Of a stretch of 64,000 nucleotides of DNA, positions 16,675 to 25,728 are shown one piece after another. The number at the start of each line of letters is the position of its first letter. Position 1 is the first letter of the stretch. This stretch comes from Enterovibrio paralichthyis (GTDB lineage Bacteria; Pseudomonadota; Gammaproteobacteria; Enterobacterales; Vibrionaceae), in NCBI RefSeq assembly GCF_019209835.1, contig NZ_JAHUTS010000002.1, forward strand, positions 405,684-469,683, read 5' to 3'. Position numbers and translations under genes: made by a program. The notes beneath the pieces are model-generated. The model saw nothing but the letters and a program-made list of their open reading frames with translations, searched no databases and was not told where the DNA came from.

Positions 16675-17071
16675 GCTTGTTTCTCCACTATGATTTTGGC
16701 TCGCCATGCGCCTGAATGGCGCCCGACTTTTCGCTGCATATTACTTGAGTTTAACCCAACAATAAAAGACCGAACACATTGATTCTGTGTAAGAGAGCAT
16801 GTTTTTACAGGCATTTAGTCAGATTTTAACCACACAGGTAGGTAAAATTAGTCTAACCACCCGTTAGTTAAACAAAATTTTCTTAATTTACTTATGCTTA
16901 GTTTTTATCTCTAGCAATCGACATTTTCCCAACATATCCACTTTTCAATACACAAAACGATATGCACCACGACCATAACAAGTCCGCCCACCCTGACATT
17001 CGTTTTTGCTTACACTTTAAAGCACAGAAAAATCACCACTATCTACATCAGATTCTCACGATAAGAACAAA
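16675..17071. other. Divergent promoter region between uvrY and the amidotransferase gene
   Basis: About 400 bp, AT-rich, no coding potential or RNA gene recognised. It must hold the uvrY operon promoter on one strand and the amidotransferase promoter on the other. Confidence 0.45.
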
Positions 17072-17821
17072 ATGATGAAACTTGGAATTATGCTTTGTGA
17101 CGACCATTATCCGGACTCGATCCCGGTCTATGGGCACTATGACGACGCCTTCAAGCGCATGTTTGAAGGCAGTCTGATCACCGCTGTCGACACCTACCGT
17201 TGTTTCGAAAACGAGTTTCCTGACTCGCCACACGCCTGCGACCTTTGGCTGGTTACCGGCAGCAAATGGGGGGTATACGATCAGGATCCCTGGATCTCCC
17301 AAGCCGCCGCTTTTGTTCAAACCTGCTACCAGGAAAACGTTCCCCTTCTCGGCGTGTGCTTTGGCCACCAGCTTATTCACCACGCACTGGGCGGCACGGT
17401 TGAAAAATCCGACAAGGGTTGGGGAATGGGGGTTTACCCCATCAAAACCAAGGGCACTGCAGAAACGTTTTCAGTACCGGATAACCAAACCCTGAACCTG
17501 ATTGCCTGTCATCAGGATCAGGTGATCGAACCCGCCCCCGCCCTTTCTGTCGTCGCAGGCTCAACGTTTTGTCCTGTCGCGATTACCCACCAGCAAGGCA
17601 AAGTGTTGACCATGCAGTGCCACCCTGAATTCACTCCCAGTTTTATTCTGCAATTGATTGACCGGCTACGTGAAAAGGCAGGCAACGATGTCATTGATCG
17701 CGCTATCGACAGTGTCCATCACTTTGGTGAAGGCGACCGTTGCCAGGCAATCTCCCTCATCTTCGAATTTTGCCAGCAGCTTGAGTCTCGCTATCCAATA
17801 AATCGTAATGCCGTCTATTAA
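17072..17821 (+). CDS. Class I glutamine amidotransferase-like protein
   Basis: Cytoplasmic protein of 249 residues with a complete triad-type glutaminase domain. The nucleophile Cys96 is in LLGVCFGHQ, and the His184-x-Glu186 pair is in MQCHPEF. The protein stands alone with no fused synthetase domain, similar to the YfeJ/GuaA-like stand-alone group whose substrates are mostly unknown. An acidic N-terminal segment (CDDHYPDSIPVYGHYDDAF) and a helical C-terminal extension of about 45 residues are present. The next gene on the strand encodes a sulfotransferase, 133 bp downstream; no functional link is evident. The first of two adjacent ATG codons is used. Confidence 0.8.
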   Translation: MMKLGIMLCDDHYPDSIPVYGHYDDAFKRMFEGSLITAVDTYRCFENEFPDSPHACDLWLVTGSKWGVYDQDPWISQAAAFVQTCYQENVPLLGVCFGHQLIHHALGGTVEKSDKGWGMGVYPIKTKGTAETFSVPDNQTLNLIACHQDQVIEPAPALSVVAGSTFCPVAITHQQGKVLTMQCHPEFTPSFILQLIDRLREKAGNDVIDRAIDSVHHFGEGDRCQAISLIFEFCQQLESRYPINRNAVY

Positions 17822-17915
17822 TTTGCATTTTCAAATTGCAACCCAAGATGGCTTACCGCACAAAGCGCGCTATTAACTCCTTGAGTTAAAACATCCTTTT
17901 TAATGGCATTGATTT

Positions 17916-17949
17916 TGCTCCCTTCAGGTTAGAAACCGTGAAGGGAGCA
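17916..17949 (+). promoter_or_regulatory. Hairpin enclosing the ribosome binding site of the sulfotransferase gene
   Basis: GCTCCCTTCA (17917-17926) pairs perfectly with TGAAGGGAGC (17939-17948). Inside, GGTT pairs with AACC around an AGA loop, with one bulged G. The T16/A49 pair extends the stem. The Shine-Dalgarno AAGGGAG (17941-17947), 7 nt before the ATG, is buried in the stem. There is no T-run, so this is not a terminator. A role in translational control is inferred. Confidence 0.65.
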
Positions 17950-17954
17950 CTGCC

Positions 17955-18839
17955 ATGTCACATCAAGCTACGTTAAGTCAGCCTCTTATCTTTGTGGGGC
18001 CGCCACGCTCCGGCGTGACATTGATTTCTGATATCGTGTTCCACCACAACGCCCTGTGCTGGCTGGATGAGAACTTTGAAAAGCATCCCCGCTCTGATTT
18101 TCAACACCGGCTTTTCAAACGTGCATCCTCATGGCGCAGTAATGCCTACAAGCGCTCTCCCCTGCTTGGCGCGTTATCCCGTGAATTCTCTCCTGCCCCA
18201 ACAGAAGCGATTAATTTCTGGGATGACATAACCCGAGAAGAAATTGATTTCCACCGCGGCTTTCTGCGCGGAAAGCACGCTACCCCGGCTGAAATTGCTG
18301 CAATCAAGGAAACTCTTGCCCGCCGGGTAGACTTGTCCGGAAAATCCAAACTCTCGCTGCGTTTTACCGGCCCAAGCCGCCTTTGCTTTTTGCACAGCAT
18401 CTTTCCCGATGCGCGGTTTGTGCATGTGGTGCGTGACCCTGCATCCACGGTGCACTCGATGATCTCCACCGAAGAGTGGGAATATCTGGGTAAGCACCTT
18501 CTGTGGTGGCGCGGCGCATACTCATTGCAGGAGTTGGCGATGTACGATCAACTGCGGCACCATGCCGTGGCTGGCACCGCTTTCCAGCTCAACAAGCTGA
18601 TCCAGACCACCAAACTCGAAGCGGACGAACTGGGGATTGATTTACTGACAGTGAATTACGAAGACTTCGTCGCCAGCCCACAAATGGTGATGGCAAGGAT
18701 TCTTGATCATGCCCGACTGGCGCCGGATGCCTCGGTTGAAGCGGCGTTATCGCACAACGACATCCGCTGCAGCAATAAGGTACTCAAAATGCCTGCCACC
18801 GACATCAACACGGTTTACACCTGGTGCCCAGCTTCATAG
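17955..18839 (+). CDS. Sulfotransferase family protein
   Basis: A 294-residue protein of the PAPS-dependent sulfotransferase superfamily. The N-terminal 5'-phosphosulfate-binding loop reads FVGPPRSGVTLISDIV (about residues 13-28). The 3'-phosphate-binding segment reads VHVVRDPASTVHSMIS (about 155-170). The C-terminal part resembles Sulfotransfer_3 members (LTVNYEDFVASPQMVM). The acceptor could be a sugar, lipid or small molecule; nothing nearby identifies it. The ribosome site AAGGGAG is strong but lies in a long hairpin (17916-17949). A hairpin without a T-run follows the gene, then arrays of 7-bp repeats. Confidence 0.8.
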   Translation: MSHQATLSQPLIFVGPPRSGVTLISDIVFHHNALCWLDENFEKHPRSDFQHRLFKRASSWRSNAYKRSPLLGALSREFSPAPTEAINFWDDITREEIDFHRGFLRGKHATPAEIAAIKETLARRVDLSGKSKLSLRFTGPSRLCFLHSIFPDARFVHVVRDPASTVHSMISTEEWEYLGKHLLWWRGAYSLQELAMYDQLRHHAVAGTAFQLNKLIQTTKLEADELGIDLLTVNYEDFVASPQMVMARILDHARLAPDASVEAALSHNDIRCSNKVLKMPATDINTVYTWCPAS

Positions 18840-18863
18840 CCACTTCGAAAGCCTGAATGAAAA

Positions 18864-18893
18864 AACGCCTTCTACCAAGTGGTGGAAGGCGTT
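18864..18893 (+). terminator. Hairpin after the sulfotransferase gene
   Basis: Thirteen-position stem AACGCCTTCTACC / GGTGGAAGGCGTT with one wobble and AAGT loop; the following GTCTGAT is not U-rich, so termination would be weak. Confidence 0.5.
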
Positions 18894-18902
18894 GTCTGAT
18901 CG

Positions 18903-19057
<155 letters not shown>

Positions 19058-19065
19058 TCTAACGA

Positions 19066-21363
19066 TTACAGCGCGTCTTGTTTGATACACAGAACATGGT
19101 ATTTACCGTGTTCTTTTTCCGCACCTTCAGTTTCGTGTTCGAAACCTGGGAATTCGTCATCCCATGCTTCCAGTGCTTTCAGGTACTGGATTTGTGGGCT
19201 GTCTTCGTGACCGAAGTTTTCACCACCCATCAGCATTGGGATGCCTGGTGGGTAAGGGATCACTGAGTGTGCAGCCACACGGCCTTCCAGTTTGTCTGAA
19301 GGGACCAGTTCCACTTCGTTAGCCACAATGTGCTGGTAAGCAGTACGTGGTTTCAGCTCTACTTCTGGCAGTGTTGAGTACGCTTCGTTCAATACCTGTG
19401 CTGGGTTGTGGCGAACCAGGTATTGGAACATGCGGTCACCCAGGTCACGCAGGCCCATGCCTTTGTACACTTCAGGTGCACTCTCAACCAATTCTGGCAG
19501 CAGAGTATCCAGTGATGCGTTGTTGTCGTAGTGACGTTTGAACGACAGCAGAGTATTAACCAGGGTATCGCGTTTACCTTTGGTGATACCCATAGAGAAC
19601 AGGAACATCACCTGGAAGTCAGTAGTACGGGTTGGGACGATACCAAAGCGGCCCAGGTAAGCACTCACCAGTGCTGCCGGTACACCTTTCTCAAGGAACT
19701 GGCCTTTGTCATCCAATCCAGGAGTCAGCAGGCTCACTTTGATTGGGTCAAGCATACACCAGTCGTGATCCATCTTGTCGAAGCCATGCCATTTGTCTTC
19801 TGGATGCAGGATCCAGTTGTCCTGAACGGTCATCAGCGCTTCAACAGAGGCATCTTCGAACTTCACTTTGTCGCCGTTGGTTTCGGTCACAACCTCAGCG
19901 TTCCAAGGTTTGAAGAACCAGTCACCGTCAGCGGTGTAGTCGTTGTACAGTTTGCGAACGTTTTGACGGAACACAACCGCTTCACGGATCACTTCGCTGG
20001 TCAGGGACAGACCGCTCTGGCCTTTCATCATGTTCGCAGCAACGTCATTAGACGCACAGATAGCGTACAGTGGTGACGTTGAAGTGTGCATCATGTACGC
20101 CTGGTTGAAGCGATCGAAGTCGATAGCATCTTCACCGTTACGAACGTGAATGTATGAAGCCTGTGACAGGGCGTTCAGCAGTTTGTGGGTTGAGTGCGTC
20201 GCGAATACTGTTGGACCTTTGTGGTCTTTCGCATCGCCACGCATTGCGTAGTGACCTTTGTAGATAGGGTTAAAGCGCGCATAACCAAACCATGCTTCAT
20301 CCATGTGAATGCGGTTTGAGCTTTCGCTCAGCAGTGATTCTGCGTGCTCTGAGTTGTACACCATACCGTCATATGTACAGTTGGTCACAACCGCGTATTT
20401 TGGTTTTTTGTTGCGTGCGTCTTTGGTCAGTTTGCCTTCTGCAATTTTCTTCTCGATGTTTGCAGCAGCCATGGTGGATTGGCTGATAGGACCGATGATG
20501 CCGTAGCAGTTACGGGTTGGAGCCATGTAGACAGGGCGTGCGCCGGTCAGGATCAGGCCTTGCTCGATGGATTTGTGACAGTTACGGTCGATGATCGCGA
20601 TATCGTCATCTTTCAAACACGCTTGCATGATGGTGCGGTTTGAACCGGAAGTACCGACGATACCAGAGTAAGACTCATGAGCACCGAAGATTTTCGCCGC
20701 TTCCACTTCGCTGTCTTTGAATGCACCGGTGTGGTCAAGCAGTGAACCCAGAGCGGCACGTTCAATACCCATATCGGTACGGAACAGATTTTCGCCGTAG
20801 AACTGGTAGAACTGGTTACCCGCAGGGGTTTTGGTGAAACCGATACCACCTTGGTGGCCAGGCGCTGACCATGAATATTCGTGGATATCGTTGTACTGCA
20901 TCATCGCTTTCATCAGCGGTGGCAGCACTTGCTCGCGGTAACGTTTCATTGCAGCAACGATACGGCCTGCAACGAAGTCTGCGGTGTCTTCAAGAACGGA
21001 GTAACATTCGTCTACACGTTCCATCAGTTTGCGGTTGGCAAGGATTGAAGTACGCGCACGTTCTGCCAGCAGGAATACAGGCACTTCGCTTTGACGGTCT
21101 TTCAACATGTTGAGCAGGTCAACTTCTTCCTGGGAATCGATGATCTGTTCTTCAGATTTGTCCAGAGTCAGCACCAGACTGTCGATTTGAGAAGCCAAAA
21201 TGACCGCTTTGGCATCTTCGTACGAGGTCGCTGAAATAATTTCAATCGTACGGTTTGTTAATTCTTCGACGAGTGCACGGGTAGTGCGCGCTGCATAGCT
21301 GCTTGGATCAATATTTTGTGGCTCTACAACCAGAGTCCGCATTTTGCTGAAGTTGTTGCTCAT
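19066..21363 (-). CDS. adiA: Biodegradative (acid-inducible type) arginine decarboxylase
   Basis: PLP-dependent fold-type I decarboxylase of 765 residues that turns arginine into agmatine and CO2, consuming a proton. The N-terminal wing domain (about 1-130), the core with EYSWSAPGHQGGIGFTKTPA and ENLFRTDMGIE, and the PLP lysine at residue 394 (THSTHKLLNALSQASYIH) all closely follow E. coli AdiA rather than LdcC, CadA or SpeF. The C-terminal segment VIPYPPGIPMLMGGENFG is also AdiA-like. The gene lies 235 bp downstream of a PotE-like antiporter gene on the same strand. That partner is unexpected, since AdiA normally works with AdiC. Preferred codons dominate. No terminator was recognised other than the heptamer arrays next to the stop. 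Confidence 0.93.
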   Translation of the reverse strand: MSNNFSKMRTLVVEPQNIDPSSYAARTTRALVEELTNRTIEIISATSYEDAKAVILASQIDSLVLTLDKSEEQIIDSQEEVDLLNMLKDRQSEVPVFLLAERARTSILANRKLMERVDECYSVLEDTADFVAGRIVAAMKRYREQVLPPLMKAMMQYNDIHEYSWSAPGHQGGIGFTKTPAGNQFYQFYGENLFRTDMGIERAALGSLLDHTGAFKDSEVEAAKIFGAHESYSGIVGTSGSNRTIMQACLKDDDIAIIDRNCHKSIEQGLILTGARPVYMAPTRNCYGIIGPISQSTMAAANIEKKIAEGKLTKDARNKKPKYAVVTNCTYDGMVYNSEHAESLLSESSNRIHMDEAWFGYARFNPIYKGHYAMRGDAKDHKGPTVFATHSTHKLLNALSQASYIHVRNGEDAIDFDRFNQAYMMHTSTSPLYAICASNDVAANMMKGQSGLSLTSEVIREAVVFRQNVRKLYNDYTADGDWFFKPWNAEVVTETNGDKVKFEDASVEALMTVQDNWILHPEDKWHGFDKMDHDWCMLDPIKVSLLTPGLDDKGQFLEKGVPAALVSAYLGRFGIVPTRTTDFQVMFLFSMGITKGKRDTLVNTLLSFKRHYDNNASLDTLLPELVESAPEVYKGMGLRDLGDRMFQYLVRHNPAQVLNEAYSTLPEVELKPRTAYQHIVANEVELVPSDKLEGRVAAHSVIPYPPGIPMLMGGENFGHEDSPQIQYLKALEAWDDEFPGFEHETEGAEKEHGKYHVLCIKQDAL

Positions 21364-21598
21364 AATAATTACCTAATCTGCTGTTTGCTTTTCAGCGTCA
21401 ACGCTTTGGATGGCTTTTTTATTGAGAAATAAACAAGTCAGGCAGAGTGATTAACGTTAATTAATATTTCAATTTCGAATAAAATAAATCTTATTCAGTT
21501 CTTTTGGATAAAGGATGGCCAACCCCAATAACTGGAGAGAACATTAAGGTCGGCCATTTAATTCTTTAGGGTACAGAGTTTGTTTTATTTTTTATTTC
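21364..21598. other. Intergenic region between the PotE-like gene and adiA
   Basis: AT-rich, 235 bp. It holds a widely spaced inverted pair, ATGGCC (about 21514) and GGCCAT (about 21553), but no convincing terminator. It could carry a separate adiA promoter. Confidence 0.4.
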
Positions 21599-22939
21599 TT
21601 ATGCTTTAACTTCTGTTTCGTTAGTGATTTTTTTATTTACATCACGTGCTGCAATGAAGCCGTAGAAGATATATCCGAACAGAGTCAGGATAGTACCGCC
21701 GAATACTGCATCTGCACCGCAGGCATAAACACCGTAGATACTGTAGATAACACCCAAAGTACCGACTGTCGCACCCAGTTTATATTGGGCAGGTGTAACG
21801 TGGTTCTTGCGTAGCATCACTTCCAGGCCAGTCATAGACAGGATGTAAGGCACCATGTTTACGAATACCGCCAGGTTCAGCAATGCGTTGAACTGGTTGA
21901 CCAGGTCTGGAGAGATAGTCATCACTGCCAGTACCAGCTCTGCCGCCAACATGATCAGCATACCCATGATAGGTGCACCGAAACGGTTGGTTTTCGCGAA
22001 GATCATTGGGAACAGACCTTCTTCCGCTGCTGCTTTTGAAACCTGGGCGTTAGTGAACTGCCAGCCCAACAGAGAACCGATACATGCGGTTACTGCAGCC
22101 AGGGTAACGATGTTACCAACGGTTGGGTTGAACATGTGGCTCAATACCAGACCAAATGGCGCTGTAGAGTTAGCCAGTTCTGCGTTTGGAATAATACCTT
22201 GGATAACAGTGGTAGACAGGATGTACACAACTGCTGCGAAACCTGTACCGAACAGCACTGCCAGTGGGACGTTGCGTTCTGGGTTTTCTACTGCATCCGA
22301 GTTTGCACCGGCTGATTCAATACCCAGGAAAGCCCACAGGGTCAATGCGATACCAGAAGACACTGAGTGAATGGTTGTGTCATGGTGTGGGTTCCAGGCT
22401 GACATGAAGGTTTGTGGATCGAACCACCACCAGCCAATCAGAGACAGACCCAATACTGGCAGGATGATACCCCATACAGTCACAGAGGAGATTTGACCGG
22501 TAATTTTAGGGCCACCGAAGTTCGCTACCATGGTCAGAACCAGGATAGCAACAACGCCGTAGAAGGTGTGCATTGGTGTATCAAGCCAAGGCATAAACGG
22601 TTTGATGTAACCAACCGCTGATACTGCAATGGCGACACAGCTAATTACGAGGCAAACGTAATAGGTGTATGAAGAAATGAAAAAAGAAGATTTTCCGTGC
22701 GCTTCTTCAGAATAGGCAGACATACCACCTGAACGTTTACAAAAAGCACCACACTTCGCAAAGGTATAGGCAATACACATTGCACCTAGTGCCGTTACTA
22801 CCCATGAAAGAAGTGAAATAGCACCAACCTGTGCCAAACTCGCCGGTAACATAATAATACCGGAACCCATCATATTTACTGCAACGAGAACGGTTAGGCC
22901 AACCAATCCCATTTTTTTACTACTGGCATCCGAAGACAT
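21599..22939 (-). CDS. PotE-like amino acid/polyamine antiporter (APC superfamily)
   Basis: Twelve-helix inner-membrane exchanger, 446 residues, of the basic amino acid/polyamine antiporter group. Helix 1 carries VNMMGSGIIMLPASLAQVG. Segments FGGPKITGQISSVTVWG, WNPHHD, LTLWAFLGIESAGANSDAVE and NPERNVPLAV match E. coli PotE (putrescine/ornithine) much better than AdiC or CadB. Because it is paired with an arginine decarboxylase gene, it may exchange arginine for agmatine here, or provide putrescine/ornithine exchange. The sequence cannot decide. The 793-bp region upstream contains a palindromic repeat and a CRP-like site. Confidence 0.85.
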   Translation of the reverse strand: MSSDASSKKMGLVGLTVLVAVNMMGSGIIMLPASLAQVGAISLLSWVVTALGAMCIAYTFAKCGAFCKRSGGMSAYSEEAHGKSSFFISSYTYYVCLVISCVAIAVSAVGYIKPFMPWLDTPMHTFYGVVAILVLTMVANFGGPKITGQISSVTVWGIILPVLGLSLIGWWWFDPQTFMSAWNPHHDTTIHSVSSGIALTLWAFLGIESAGANSDAVENPERNVPLAVLFGTGFAAVVYILSTTVIQGIIPNAELANSTAPFGLVLSHMFNPTVGNIVTLAAVTACIGSLLGWQFTNAQVSKAAAEEGLFPMIFAKTNRFGAPIMGMLIMLAAELVLAVMTISPDLVNQFNALLNLAVFVNMVPYILSMTGLEVMLRKNHVTPAQYKLGATVGTLGVIYSIYGVYACGADAVFGGTILTLFGYIFYGFIAARDVNKKITNETEVKA

Positions 22940-23042
22940 TTTAATAACCCTTAATTCAGATAAGACAAATTTTGATTAAAAAGTCGATATAACCAGCCAA
23001 GTCCCTGGCATCTGATATATAGGGCAAGAATTGAAATTGGTG

Positions 23043-23084
23043 ATATACCAAAACAACCTGAAGATAAGGTAACTTGGGTATATA
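23043..23084. repeat. Palindromic repeat, CCTGAAGATGCAGG family, copy 2
   Basis: Outer arms ATATACCAAAA and TTGGGTATATA enclose AACCTGAAGATAAGGT, a degenerate version of the core seen at 7367-7405 and 57208-57257. Confidence 0.6.
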
Positions 23085-23357
23085 CAGAAATTACGAAAAC
23101 GCTCTTATTCAGTGATATTCACATCAACCACAACGTGAATATGTCCATCGGTGAATACCCTGAAACTCCGCAGAATATTCATGAAACCAAAAGGATGGGT
23201 TCCACCCTGTTGGTGAGCGCTATTTTTGTCTTTTTTAGATTTTTTTAAACCCCCAAAAATGAAATCATCCGTTGCATAAATCCGGGCGATTTATGCAATC
23301 TAAATCTCTATTCAATTTCACAATTCGTTCAAACATGACAAAAAACCACCCCAACAA

Positions 23358-23377
23358 AATGTGATTCACATCACGCA
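23358..23377. promoter_or_regulatory. CRP-like binding site
   Basis: TGTGA-TTCACA-TCACG (23360-23375) with A/T flanks, close to the consensus TGTGA-N6-TCACA. It lies between the PotE-like gene (minus) and the small His-rich gene (plus) and could serve either. Confidence 0.55.
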
Positions 23378-23732
23378 ATTTTTAAAGATCAGTAAGTTAC
23401 AGATAAAAGCAGCAATAACTCAACCAGATTAACAAGCACAAAACACACAAGGCATACGCACTTATATTGCAATTTTATGCACTGCGAATTTTCCAATTTT
23501 GATCTTTGTTATTCGAACACCTCCATTTCACTGCCTAAATATCAACCAGATATGCCAATGAAAAACGGCATGTCTTCCCGATTCCTAAAACGTATCCTGT
23601 GTAGTAACTCAACAGCGTGCATAGCGAAGCATCTTTAAAATGCGCATGACGCATGAATGTTTTGCATTTAATTCATTTGCATCATATTGCCTGACTCACT
23701 ACCCTACGCGCCTTTCTACATGTGAGGATGCT

Positions 23733-23939
23733 ATGTACTCCCAATCTTTGGTCGCACAACTGGTTAGGTGGTTTTTACTGCTGATCACTGTGCTGGTTGT
23801 CGTGCATCACTGCACACCCTTGCAGCAGGCATTGAGCGCATACGCCGTTGACGGGGGATGTCACCAGCACAATTCAGGCGGACACACTGCCCCCTCTCAC
23901 ACAAACCCGGCTTCACACACAATTAAGGTAACACCATGA
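23733..23939 (+). CDS. Small His-rich single-span membrane or exported peptide, unknown
   Basis: A 68-residue protein. One hydrophobic stretch (RWFLLLITVLVVVHH, about residues 12-26) is followed by a short polar tail containing CHQHNSGGH, APSH and ASH, giving seven His and a Cys downstream of the helix plus a HHC after it. The start at 23733 has GAGGATG upstream. Its TGA stop overlaps the ATG of the MFS gene (ATGA), which indicates translational coupling. The His/Cys pattern hints at metal binding, comparable in style to small metal-responsive membrane peptides, but I recognise no family. A role as accessory of the coupled transporter is inference. Confidence 0.6.
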   Translation: MYSQSLVAQLVRWFLLLITVLVVVHHCTPLQQALSAYAVDGGCHQHNSGGHTAPSHTNPASHTIKVTP

Positions 23940-25147
23940 GTATTTTCCGATTCCCACCTCTGGTCTGGCTGGGGATAGGGATATTGATTATCAGCCTAGG
24001 GATCAGGCAATCATTCGGCATTTTTATGATGCCAATCAGCGACACATTCCAATCCGGTCGTGAGTTTTTCAGCCTTGCTATTGCCGTGCAGAACCTTCTT
24101 TTTGGTGCATTCCAACCTTTCGTTGGCATGGCAGCAGACCGATTTGGCGCGAAACGTGTTGTCGCCCTCGGCGGTGTTGCGTATGCGCTGGGCTTGTACC
24201 TGACATCCATCGCCACCGACAGCAGCATTCTCTATCTCTCTATGGGTATGTTGGTCGGTTTTGGCCTTAGTGCCACCAGCTATGTGATTGTGCTGGGTGC
24301 TATCGCCAAAGTAGTGCCTGCAGAACACACCGCCAAAGCTTTTGGTCTGACAACGGCCGCCGGTTCGTTTGGTATGTTTGCCGTCATCCCTGGTGCACAA
24401 AGCCTGCTGGCAAACTTTGACTGGCAGACCGCCATGCAGGTATTTGCTATGGCAGCGGCGCTTATCGTGGCTTTCTCTGCATTTGTTAACACAGCAAACA
24501 AACACGCCGGGGTTGCCGCAGCATCGAATGACAACCAGACGCTGCGCGAGGCACTGGCAGAAGCATTCCGTCATCCTGGCTACTGGCTGATCCACGCGGG
24601 CTTTTTTGTCTGTGGTTTCCAGGTCATGTTCATTGCCACTCACTTGCCAAGCTATATCGCCGACAAAGGGTTACCCGGTAACACTGCTGCCATGGCGCTG
24701 GCTTACGTCGGTATCTTCAATATTTTCGGCTCTTACTTCTGGGGGCTGATGGGAGACCGTTTTAACAAGCGCTATGTAATGACGTCGCTCTACACCATGC
24801 GTGCAATCGTGTTGGCGCTTTTTGTTACTGTGCCACTGAGCACCCAAAGTGCGACTGTCTTCGGTGCTGCTATCGGTTTTTGCTGGCTCGGCACCGTACC
24901 TTTGACTTCTGGACTGGTACGCCAGATCTTCGGGGCAAGATACATGTCGACCCTCTACGGACTGGTCTTTTTTACCCACCAGATAGGCAGTTTCCTTGGT
25001 GCCTGGGTCGGTGGGCGCGTGTTCGACCACTACGGCTCATACACACCTATTTGGTGGACGACAGTGATTCTTGCCATCGTCGCGGCATTGCTTCACTTGC
25101 CAATCAATGACAAGCCAGTAACCCGTCCTGTCATCCAACCCGCATAA
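23936..25147 (+). CDS. MFS transporter, substrate unknown
   Basis: A 403-residue, twelve-helix major facilitator. The loop 2-3 motif is GMAADRFGAKRVVALGG, and the equivalent in the second half is GLMGDRFNKRYVM. The early IRQSFGIFMMPISD stretch is frequent in the monocarboxylate/OFA-related bacterial MFS group. The ATG overlaps the stop of the upstream small His-rich gene by four bases. About 175 bp downstream comes a hydroxyisourate-hydrolase-like gene on the same strand with its own ribosome site. Neither neighbour defines the substrate. Confidence 0.82.
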   Translation: MSIFRFPPLVWLGIGILIISLGIRQSFGIFMMPISDTFQSGREFFSLAIAVQNLLFGAFQPFVGMAADRFGAKRVVALGGVAYALGLYLTSIATDSSILYLSMGMLVGFGLSATSYVIVLGAIAKVVPAEHTAKAFGLTTAAGSFGMFAVIPGAQSLLANFDWQTAMQVFAMAAALIVAFSAFVNTANKHAGVAAASNDNQTLREALAEAFRHPGYWLIHAGFFVCGFQVMFIATHLPSYIADKGLPGNTAAMALAYVGIFNIFGSYFWGLMGDRFNKRYVMTSLYTMRAIVLALFVTVPLSTQSATVFGAAIGFCWLGTVPLTSGLVRQIFGARYMSTLYGLVFFTHQIGSFLGAWVGGRVFDHYGSYTPIWWTTVILAIVAALLHLPINDKPVTRPVIQPA

Positions 25148-25324
25148 CAAATGGGGCAACTGAGAGAAAAAGATCTCGGTTGCCCGCTTTATCCTTTTGG
25201 TTGCAAAACAAATTTAACACACAAGAGACTGCTCAAACTTTCACCATCCGGTATTCTGTATTTTTGCAAACCAGTGCTAGGGTACAAATAAAGGACGTCG
25301 ACAATTGTCTCCGGAGTGATGGTT

Positions 25325-25675
25325 ATGGGAAAACTGACGACACGTGTGACAGACACCACCAAAGGACTCCCGGCCAGTGGTGTAAAAATTGCGCTATATC
25401 GTATCGGCGAAGATGGACTGGAGCCGTTGCACAGCACCGTCAGCAACATCCACGGCACGACTGACCGCGCCCTGTTGGAAGGTGCCAATTTTACCTCCGG
25501 CCAATACCAACTGGTGTTTTCCACCATGGCCTACTTTGTTAGATCCAACACGCCCCTTGCGCCAATCCCTTTCCTTGACGACATTGTTATCCGCTTCGGT
25601 GTCGCAGACCATTCGCAGGATTTCCACCTTCCCCTGATGATTTCCCCTTACGGCTATTCTATCTACCGGGAATAA
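25325..25675 (+). CDS. Transthyretin-like / 5-hydroxyisourate hydrolase family protein with altered active site
   Basis: A 116-residue protein with the HIU hydrolase/transthyretin fold: LTTRVTDTTKGLPASGVKIALYR at the start and FHLPLMISPYGYSIYRE at the end. Active HIU hydrolases normally have His in the first motif (e.g. THVLD), Arg in a DGR turn, and a C-terminal YRGS. Here these read TRVTD, HGTTD and YRE, so at least two catalytic positions are changed while the fold motifs (PLAPIPFLDDIVIRF, SPYGYS) remain. No uricase or other urate gene is nearby. The ATG at 25325 is chosen because GGAG lies 8 nt upstream; earlier starts (25316, 25319) overlap that site. It may be a non-catalytic transthyretin-like protein. 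Confidence 0.7.
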   Translation: MGKLTTRVTDTTKGLPASGVKIALYRIGEDGLEPLHSTVSNIHGTTDRALLEGANFTSGQYQLVFSTMAYFVRSNTPLAPIPFLDDIVIRFGVADHSQDFHLPLMISPYGYSIYRE

Positions 25676-25728
25676 GTATCAACCCGAGATGAGCCGACTG
25701 GTTGTTTGTGAGCAATGCGTTTTACTCG

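Larger units (their letters stand above)
22940..23732. other. Large AT-rich divergent control region
   Basis: About 790 bp without a gene. It contains a palindromic repeat at 23043-23084 and a CRP-like site at 23358-23377. No other RNA gene or operator recognised. Confidence 0.5.

Noticed and set aside
23936..24643. Minus-strand frame of 210 codons opposite the MFS gene
   Set aside because: Cys/His/Lys-rich shadow translation of a clear transporter gene; no start signal.
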